From assembly GCA_937892925.1 (NCBI GenBank), contig CALBHX010000100.1, forward strand, positions 1 through 21,658: a stretch of DNA of 21,658 bases, given 5' to 3'. Every line of letters begins with the position of its first letter. The first letter of the stretch is position 1. Shown piece by piece: positions 16,245-21,658 of the stretch. Both the position numbers and the translations under genes were made by a program. The notes beneath the pieces were generated by a model that saw nothing but the letters and a program-made list of their open reading frames with translations, ran no database searches and was not told the origin of the DNA. The stretch is from an uncultured Lentisphaeraceae bacterium (GTDB lineage Bacteria > Verrucomicrobiota > Kiritimatiellia > RFP12 > DVOR01).

Positions 16245-16967
16245 ATGCGTAGAGTTGAGATTATTCGTCATTTCTCTAAATACGCTGCTGGTTCTGTTTT
16301 GATTAAACAGGGAGATACATGGGTATTGTGTACTGCGAGTATTGAGGAAAAAGTGCCTTCGTTTTTACGAAATAGTGGAAAGGGGTGGCTTACAGCAGAA
16401 TACGCCATGCTTCCGTCTGCCACGGTAACGCGTAAAGAGCGAGACATTAAAAAATTGAAACAGGATGGGCGTAGTGTTGAAATTGGACGATTGATTGGGC
16501 GAGCATTACGTGCAAGTTTGGATTTGACGTTATTGGGTGAGCGAACCATCACAATTGACTGTGATGTCCTTCAGGCCGATGGTGGAACCCGTTGTGCTTC
16601 AATCACCGGTGGAATGGTGGCACTAGAGGAGGCCATCCGTACGCTTCTATTAACTGGCGTATTAACTTCAAACCCTATCAAATGCCGAGTGGCAGCCGTC
16701 AGTGTCGGAATTTGCGATGGCGTACCAGTCTTGGATCTAGATTACGCCAAAGATTCTACCGCTGATGTTGACATGAATATTGTCATGACTTCCGATGGCA
16801 GGTTTGTAGAACTTCAAGGAACTGCAGAGCATAATCCATTCACAGATGAACAATTTGACGTACTTCGAGGATTAGCCAAGCAGGGATGTTCACGTTTATT
16901 CGCAGAGCAAGAGAGTACATTTGAAGCTGAAAGACGGTGCTATGAAAATTGCGAAACTCAAAATTAA
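16245..16967 (+). CDS. rph: Ribonuclease PH
   Basis: A 240-residue phosphorolytic 3'-5' exoribonuclease that trims tRNA 3' ends. Diagnostic stretches are GDTWVLCTASIEEKVPSF, GWLTAEYAMLPSAT, VEIGRLIGRALRA, IDCDVLQADGGTR and DMNIVMTSDGRFVELQGTAE. Phosphate-site Arg76 and Arg116 (GGTR) and metal-site Asp170 and Asp176 fit E. coli-type positions if ten N-terminal residues are absent. Indeed the protein starts MRRVEIIRHF where relatives begin with about ten extra residues containing an R-x-(D/S)GR motif. The strong AGGAAAGGAA site 8 nt upstream of ATG 16245 supports the short start, and no alternative start with an RBS is seen upstream in frame. The C-terminus overlaps rlmI by 26 bp. Confidence 0.94.
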   Translation: MRRVEIIRHFSKYAAGSVLIKQGDTWVLCTASIEEKVPSFLRNSGKGWLTAEYAMLPSATVTRKERDIKKLKQDGRSVEIGRLIGRALRASLDLTLLGERTITIDCDVLQADGGTRCASITGGMVALEEAIRTLLLTGVLTSNPIKCRVAAVSVGICDGVPVLDLDYAKDSTADVDMNIVMTSDGRFVELQGTAEHNPFTDEQFDVLRGLAKQGCSRLFAEQESTFEAERRCYENCETQN

Positions 16968-18132
16968 ACGAGATCGTCCAACCCGCCTTGGGCATCCGTG
17001 GATTTTCTCCGGTGCAATAGAGTCTGTTTCCTCTGAACCAGAGCGTGGAGAAACAGTCTTGGTCACAAGTTTTTCTGGTGATCCGCTTGGATATGGCGCA
17101 TGGTCCCCGGCATCCCAGATACGAATTCGCATGTGGACATCATCTGTAAATGAACCCATTGATGATACATTTTTTCAGCATCGGGTTACTACAGCTTTGG
17201 CAATTCGGGAAGGAATGAATGAGCGCTTTGATACCAATGCACTTCGACTTATCAATGCCGAAGCAGACGGATTGCCCGGCGTTACGGTTGATCGCTATGG
17301 AGATGTACTTGTTGGACAATTCACAACTGCAGGTGCAGAACGGTACAAACAAGTAATCGTTCAGACACTGATGCAACAGACAGATGCTGTCGCCTGCTAT
17401 GAAAGAAGCGATGCTGATGGTCGAATGCGTGAGGGTTTAGAGGTTTCGAACGGTCTTCTGGCTGGAGTTCTTCCTCGAATGCCAATAATTATACGAGAAA
17501 GTAACGTGCGATATGGTGTAAATATCGTTTCCGGTCATAAGACTGGATTTTATCTTGATCAACGCGAGAACCGCCGTCTAATTGCTTCCTATGCAAAGGG
17601 ACGAACCGTTCTGAATGCGTTCAGCTATACTGGCGGATTTGGAGTGGCGGCTCAAGTTGCTGGGGCTTCAGCTGTTACTCATATTGATTTATCGGAAATG
17701 GCTTTGGAGCAGGCGAAACAGAATACCGAATTGAACGGTGGAATGGCTGATGAGGCAGCTCGATTTCTACAAGGGAATGCTTTTCAATTATTACGAGAGT
17801 TCCGTGATCGTTCACAAACGTTTGGTTTAGTTGTGCTTGACCCGCCTAAATTTGCTGATACAAAAAGTCAAACGATGAAGGCCTTACGTGGATACAAAGA
17901 TATCAATTTACTTGGAATTAAGTTAGTTGAATCTGGTGGACTATTGGCGACCTTTTCTTGCTCCGGAGCTGTCGACCCTCGGATGTTCCGTATGGTTGTA
18001 GCTGAAGCCGCCCATGACGCAGGAAGAACAGTTCGTATTCTTCACGAACTTCGCCAGGCGCCAGATCACATAGAGGCATTGACTTTTCCCGAAGGTCTTT
18101 ATCTAAAAGGCCTTCTTTGTATTGTTGAATAA
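16942..18132 (+). CDS. rlmI: RlmI-type 23S rRNA (cytosine-C5) methyltransferase
   Basis: A 396-residue protein, the same length as E. coli RlmI, which makes m5C1962 in 23S rRNA. An N-terminal PUA-like domain (about 1-75) has HPWIFSGAIE. A linker domain with LINAEADGLPGVTVDRYGD and the SAM-binding Rossmann domain follow: GHKTGFYLDQRENRRL (196-212), LNAFSYTGGFGVAA (224-237), LDPPKFA (299-305) and FSCSG, where Cys340 is the probable catalytic cysteine. An in-frame TTG at 16921 would add 7 residues; ATG 16942 fits the family N-terminus better. It overlaps rph by 26 bp, so translational coupling is likely. The next gene starts 25 bp after its stop. Confidence 0.9.
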   Translation: MKIAKLKIKRDRPTRLGHPWIFSGAIESVSSEPERGETVLVTSFSGDPLGYGAWSPASQIRIRMWTSSVNEPIDDTFFQHRVTTALAIREGMNERFDTNALRLINAEADGLPGVTVDRYGDVLVGQFTTAGAERYKQVIVQTLMQQTDAVACYERSDADGRMREGLEVSNGLLAGVLPRMPIIIRESNVRYGVNIVSGHKTGFYLDQRENRRLIASYAKGRTVLNAFSYTGGFGVAAQVAGASAVTHIDLSEMALEQAKQNTELNGGMADEAARFLQGNAFQLLREFRDRSQTFGLVVLDPPKFADTKSQTMKALRGYKDINLLGIKLVESGGLLATFSCSGAVDPRMFRMVVAEAAHDAGRTVRILHELRQAPDHIEALTFPEGLYLKGLLCIVE

Positions 18133-18157
18133 TTCAATCAATTACGGGAGGATTTTT

Positions 18158-19504
18158 GTGAAAGCCTTTAAGGCCTACGATATTCGGGGAGTTTTCGGTA
18201 CAGACATTACGCCCGAACTAGCTTATCAAGTCGGACGATGCCTCCCAACACTCTTAAATGCCCAAACTGTTCTCATTGGGCGTGATGCACGTGTTTCCTC
18301 ATTGACTTTACGAGATGCACTTGCTCATGGACTTTCCGAAGCTGGAGCAAAAGTCAATGATCTTGGTCTTGCCACCACGCCAATGGTATACTTCTTCACG
18401 GCAGAAGAACACTACGGCGCATCAGTTATGATTACTGCTTCTCATAATCCGAAAGAATACAATGGATTAAAGGTTTCCAAAGCAGATGCTCGTCCATGTG
18501 GATATGATCAGGGCTTGAAAATTATTGAGGAGTGGATTGAGGATCATAAACTACCGCCAAAGGCTAAAACGCCGGGAACGATTCAGGTAATCCATCGTCG
18601 CCCTCAATATCTTACCTGGCTCAACCAATACCAAGCGCAACATGGTTTACTTAGATATGCAGTCGATTGTTCTGATGGTTCCGCAGGCATTTTAGCACCA
18701 TCTCTATTCGCAGATGCGACGGTTCTTCTTAATTCTGTGCCAGATGGAACCTTCCCACATCATGGACCAAACCCGTTAGATGCCAAAAGTCGTGAACAAT
18801 TAGTCAAAACTGTTTTAGAACACCATCTTGACCTCGGACTTATTTTTGATGGTGATGCCGATCGTGTAGCCTTTATCGATGAACTCGGACGGTTTGTGCC
18901 CCCAGACGCCATGATTGCCTTGTTTGCCCAATACCTTGGTCACCAGGGGGATGTCGTGATCCATGACGTCCGAACCTCGCGTGGAGTGATTGAAACGTTA
19001 CAGGAAAACGGATTTGTACCATTTATGGTTAGAGTTGGGGCTGCATTTGCTAAAACGGCTCTTCGAGAAAAATATGGAATCTGTGGAGGTGAGGTCGCTG
19101 GCCATTATTATTTTCGCAATTTTCATTGGTGCGACAGTGGTGAATTAGCAGCCTGTATAGCACTTGATCTCATCGCAGAAGCCAAGAAAAAGGGGCAAAC
19201 CTTCAGCGAACTACTTGCACCTATTACTTCGCGTTATTATGCTTCTGGTGAAGTCAACGTCTTGAACGTACAGGATCGGGTGAAAGCCATTCAATGTATT
19301 GAATCGGCCATGATTAAACAATTCGGCTCCCCCATTCATTGTATCGATTTTGATGGAATTCGTTTAGATTGGGAAGATGCTTGGTTCGGTGTACGAGCTT
19401 CCAATACCGAGCCTATCTTACGATTGGCTGGAGAAGCTCGTGATCCCAAAAAACTTGAACAACTCATCAACCTGGCAAAATGTGTTGCAACAAATAATAT
19501 TTAA
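18158..19504 (+). CDS. Phosphomannomutase/phosphoglucomutase (alpha-D-phosphohexomutase)
   Basis: A 448-residue cytosolic enzyme of the AlgC/ManB type that interconverts hexose 6-phosphate and 1-phosphate, the step before nucleotide-sugar synthesis. All four signature loops are visible: the phosphoserine loop TASHNP with Ser95; the metal loop DGDADR (231-236); the sugar-binding loop GGEVAGH (310-316); and the phosphate-binding loop RASNTEP (413-419). YDIRG near the N-terminus is also typical. The start is GTG 18158, fixed by GGGAGG six nt upstream; a TTG at 18122 lies in the preceding gene. Mannose versus glucose preference cannot be settled by eye. Confidence 0.93.
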   Translation: MKAFKAYDIRGVFGTDITPELAYQVGRCLPTLLNAQTVLIGRDARVSSLTLRDALAHGLSEAGAKVNDLGLATTPMVYFFTAEEHYGASVMITASHNPKEYNGLKVSKADARPCGYDQGLKIIEEWIEDHKLPPKAKTPGTIQVIHRRPQYLTWLNQYQAQHGLLRYAVDCSDGSAGILAPSLFADATVLLNSVPDGTFPHHGPNPLDAKSREQLVKTVLEHHLDLGLIFDGDADRVAFIDELGRFVPPDAMIALFAQYLGHQGDVVIHDVRTSRGVIETLQENGFVPFMVRVGAAFAKTALREKYGICGGEVAGHYYFRNFHWCDSGELAACIALDLIAEAKKKGQTFSELLAPITSRYYASGEVNVLNVQDRVKAIQCIESAMIKQFGSPIHCIDFDGIRLDWEDAWFGVRASNTEPILRLAGEARDPKKLEQLINLAKCVATNNI

Positions 19505-19802
19505 GTAATAATACGTTATTTGCGCCATCAAAACGTCACGAAGTTATTTAGAGATTTATTAAACTCAAACACTATGATTCCATTGGTACTTCCTCAAGAC
19601 CATACTTCCTGCTTCCTCAGTTTCATTACTAAAGGTGACAGCGTTAATCATTTTGTAGTAACACGCTTTCATCATAACAAGGAACAATCCCTCTAACAAA
19701 AATAATCACCCTAACCATTACGTCACGAATGATACTATGTGTTCATTCTTTCCCCGAATACCACTGATATGTCAACATCAGCAACCCAATCGCTAGCGTT
19801 AC

Positions 19803-19817
19803 GAAACTTGAAGTTTC
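19803..19817. repeat. Perfect palindrome GAAACTT-G-AAGTTTC
   Basis: Seven-bp arms around one central base. With so short a centre it is better suited to a dimeric protein-binding site than to an RNA hairpin. It lies 11 bp from a second palindrome. Confidence 0.45.
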
Positions 19818-19827
19818 AAAAACTTAA

Positions 19828-19845
19828 TGTCTAGTACCCTAGACA
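19828..19845. repeat. Perfect palindrome TGTCTAG-TACC-CTAGACA
   Basis: Seven-bp perfect arms with a 4-nt loop form a good hairpin in either RNA strand. On the minus strand it is followed by TTAAGTTTTTG, so it may act as a weak terminator for the pyrophosphorylase gene ending at 20004. No T-run follows on the plus strand. Confidence 0.5.
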
Positions 19846-20003
19846 CTACTCAATGAATCCAACAAAAACGGTGGAACCCACATAGAGTTCTTACCGCTTA
19901 TGTACTGCTACATTCAATCTCTGCTTTTATAACAACATATTCAAGTAACTCACCACTTTGCAGTTATTATTTTTGGATCAGAAAGCACGTAGCCTTGAGA
20001 TTT

Positions 20004-21347
20004 TCAACACCCGATTCGAAGTCCATGTTCACGAAGCTGTTTTGCATTTAACGCATATGCAGGATCAATTTCAATAGAAAGTGTATCTGGCACTCTTATT
20101 TCCAATTGTTCCAACCAAGTTCTCCATTTCATCTGCAAGTCGCGCTGAGTTGTCGCCGGCGAATCATTTCCGGTTGCGTTTTTAACTGGAGAAAACTCAT
20201 TTTTACGCTCGAACTCGAACGTAACAAGCCGTTTTGCATTTGGAATAATGTCAAAAATAAACTTTTCAAACTTATAACCGTTTGGAGCTTCCGGTTTAAT
20301 TAATTCACCCGATTCACTTATCATGGCAATTTTTTTATGTGCCAGATGTATAGGCATTGCACGAGCAGCTTCTGTTTTTAAAAAGTCATAGCTGAACACA
20401 TGAATTGCAGGAGAACCATAGGCTAACCACAAACTCCCATCCGGATTGATTCGCTCCATTTGTTCATCTGTAAGTTCAGAATATTCAACCATCTCATAAT
20501 GGCCATTACGGGTAACAACAACACCCATCCCCTCATGCCCATCACGCTTTCGGCAAACTTTAAGCGACATATCTGCATTTCTGATCTCATGCAAGCCGAT
20601 AAATGCAGGATCAGCAATTTCAACCATCGGATTATCAACTTGGAAAAAGAAGATATGACGAATCCCACGATTCTCCATGTCATCGAATGCACCTGACCGA
20701 TTCAATGCCATAAGCGTTCCACCATGCCCATCCGGACTCATAAAAATGTGTCCTGGCGTATCGAGGATAATTTTTCCTGCAGGTGTTAGCGCTGGCCACA
20801 TCCCTTGGATAAAGAAAAATACATCCTCGCGTGGAAGCCCAAAATAATCATTTGATTCAAAATGTGCACGTGTAGCAGCATCATTTGATTCTGAGGTCAT
20901 TACATAAAACGGTATATGAACACCGTAGGTCTGACTTAGGCCAAGAACCTTACGAGCATGAAACCAAAAGAGAGAATTATGAGTTATAGGGCCTATTGGA
21001 TAAGCACCCTTTGGTCCATCATAACCTAATCGGGAGCCCTGCCCTCCTGCTACGAGTAAGACTGCGACCTTACCTTCCTTTAACAATTTTTCGCCCTCAG
21101 CAACACACGTCTCCAATTCCGCACCGGTTGGATTTTCTACAGGTGCAGGCTCAAACGGACTTGAAGACGAAACCTTACTTTGAGCGTTTTTTAGTAACGC
21201 CTGCATGCGGGTAATTGAACTGAAATCTAAGACTTCAATCTGCCGAAGCAGAGCCTCTTTCTGTGAGTCATTTAATTGTCCCCAAAATTGTAAGACATGA
21301 GCCTGATCATGAGATGCTAAGACATTCTTTGCTTGTTCGTAAGTCAT
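20004..21347 (-). CDS. UDPGP-family UDP-sugar pyrophosphorylase (UAP1/AGX-like)
   Basis: A 447-residue nucleotidyltransferase of the eukaryotic-type UDPGP family, which makes UDP-GlcNAc or UDP-glucose plus pyrophosphate from UTP and sugar-1-phosphate. The nucleotide loop is LLVAGGQGSRLG (about 97-108) followed by GPKGAYPIG. The UAP1-type uridine-site region FFFQVDNPMVEIADPAFIG and the sugar-site stretches NGYKFEKFIFD and EFSPVKNATG follow. These match N-acetylhexosamine pyrophosphorylases better than plain UGPases. Typical bacterial GlmU and GalU are unrelated or only distantly related. The longest frame opens at a TTG (21353) directly against the Shine-Dalgarno; ATG 21347, 6 nt after GGAGG, is the real start. 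It lies 22 bp downstream of prfB and is probably cotranscribed with it. Exact sugar specificity is inferred. Confidence 0.88.
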   Translation of the reverse strand: MTYEQAKNVLASHDQAHVLQFWGQLNDSQKEALLRQIEVLDFSSITRMQALLKNAQSKVSSSSPFEPAPVENPTGAELETCVAEGEKLLKEGKVAVLLVAGGQGSRLGYDGPKGAYPIGPITHNSLFWFHARKVLGLSQTYGVHIPFYVMTSESNDAATRAHFESNDYFGLPREDVFFFIQGMWPALTPAGKIILDTPGHIFMSPDGHGGTLMALNRSGAFDDMENRGIRHIFFFQVDNPMVEIADPAFIGLHEIRNADMSLKVCRKRDGHEGMGVVVTRNGHYEMVEYSELTDEQMERINPDGSLWLAYGSPAIHVFSYDFLKTEAARAMPIHLAHKKIAMISESGELIKPEAPNGYKFEKFIFDIIPNAKRLVTFEFERKNEFSPVKNATGNDSPATTQRDLQMKWRTWLEQLEIRVPDTLSIEIDPAYALNAKQLREHGLRIGC

Positions 21348-21369
21348 ATACAACCTCCACCTAAAGTAA

Positions 21370-21658
21370 TCATGCGTTTTGCTGTGCTCGTTGTTTTAAA
21401 TAAGCCTCAATAAATTCCTGAACGTACTTCCCATCCATCATACCCTGTACATTAGCAGTTTCATGTCCAGTTCGATGATCTTTCACCATCGTATACGGCT
21501 GAAAGACGTACGACCGAATCTGACTACCCCATGCGATTTCTCCCTTATCCCCATAGAACCGTTCCATTTCTTTACGTTTTTTGTCTATCTCCAATTCATA
21601 CAACTTAGCTTTAAGAACTTGCATTGCACGTGCTTTGTTCTGATGCTGCGATCGTTCA
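21370..21658 (-). CDS. prfB: Peptide chain release factor 2 (C-terminal part)
   Basis: Only the last 95 residues are in the window; the gene enters from the right edge. The visible sequence ERSQHQNKARAMQVLKAKLY, then GEIAWGSQIRSYVFQPY, KDHRTGHET and the tail GKYVQEFIEAYLK match RF2, which recognises UGA and UAA stop codons. RF1 differs in this segment. The GGQ motif, the SPF anticodon-like loop and any programmed frameshift lie outside the window. It is followed after 22 bp by the UDP-sugar pyrophosphorylase gene. Confidence 0.95.
   Translation of the reverse strand, partial: ERSQHQNKARAMQVLKAKLYELEIDKKRKEMERFYGDKGEIAWGSQIRSYVFQPYTMVKDHRTGHETANVQGMMDGKYVQEFIEAYLKQRAQQNA

Larger units (their letters stand above)
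19505..20003. other. Gene-free AT-rich region between convergent genes
   Basis: This 499-bp region lies between the stops of the phosphohexomutase (plus) and UDP-sugar pyrophosphorylase (minus) genes. I found no plausible coding frame on either strand and no classical GC-rich terminator. It holds two perfect palindromes (listed separately), a self-complementary CGCTAGCG at 19791-19798, and a 10-nt direct repeat ACGTCACGAA at 19533-19542 and 19720-19729. Confidence 0.65.

Noticed and set aside
19533..19729. Direct repeat ACGTCACGAA as a possible mobile-element target duplication
   Set aside because: Only 10 nt, the 177 bp between copies encode nothing, and no terminal inverted repeats are present.

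Overview
The window looks like a chromosomal stretch of a Gram-negative bacterium. It encodes apolipoprotein N-acyltransferase, a SurA/PrsA-type lipoprotein foldase, exported tetratricopeptide (TPR) and coiled-coil proteins, and a cell-wall amidosugar hydrolase. Moderate GC content, a eukaryotic-type UDP-sugar pyrophosphorylase, many TPR proteins and GT-C membrane glycosyltransferases suggest the PVC superphylum (Kiritimatiellota/Lentisphaerota/Verrucomicrobiota). That placement is inference from gene content only. I see no tRNA or rRNA, CRISPR array, integrase, transposase or phage gene, so this reads as ordinary chromosome rather than an island.

Layout. Positions 1-10889 are all on the minus strand. 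Read in the direction of transcription they are a SurA-like lipoprotein PPIase with a strong intrinsic terminator, two GT-C-fold membrane glycosyltransferase-like proteins, a 1320-residue Lnt-TPR fusion, a 431-bp gap, and argS with its own promoter, cut by the window edge. The two membrane proteins and the Lnt fusion overlap by 14 and 4 bp, so they form one transcription unit devoted to the envelope.

From 11241 to 19504 everything is on the plus strand. One tight unit encodes a CDF metal transporter, an exported coiled-coil/TPR protein, a Nudix hydrolase, a SAM methyltransferase and a NamZ/DUF1343 protein, with gaps of 5-14 bp and a final ATGA overlap. After a palindrome and a new promoter comes a second unit of RNase PH, RlmI-type rRNA methyltransferase and phosphomannomutase/phosphoglucomutase. 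From 20004 to the end two minus-strand genes converge on these: the C-terminus of prfB, then a UDPGP-family pyrophosphorylase 22 bp downstream of it. A 499-bp gene-free region with two perfect palindromes separates the convergent units.

Themes are envelope biogenesis (lipoprotein acylation, periplasmic folding, lipid-linked sugar transfer, peptidoglycan sugar turnover), sugar-nucleotide supply (phosphohexomutase and UDP-sugar pyrophosphorylase) and translation/RNA housekeeping (argS, prfB, rph, rlmI). I found no clear new defence or mobile system. The most unusual items are the in-frame Lnt-TPR fusion with a signal-peptide-like segment at the junction, a parvulin whose catalytic-His strand lies after the domain instead of before it, a minus-strand RNA-type hairpin upstream of that gene, an apparently cytosolic NamZ, and an RNase PH lacking its usual N-terminus. 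Many starts were moved from the longest open frame to a codon with a Shine-Dalgarno sequence or a stop-start overlap; these choices are explained in each entry.
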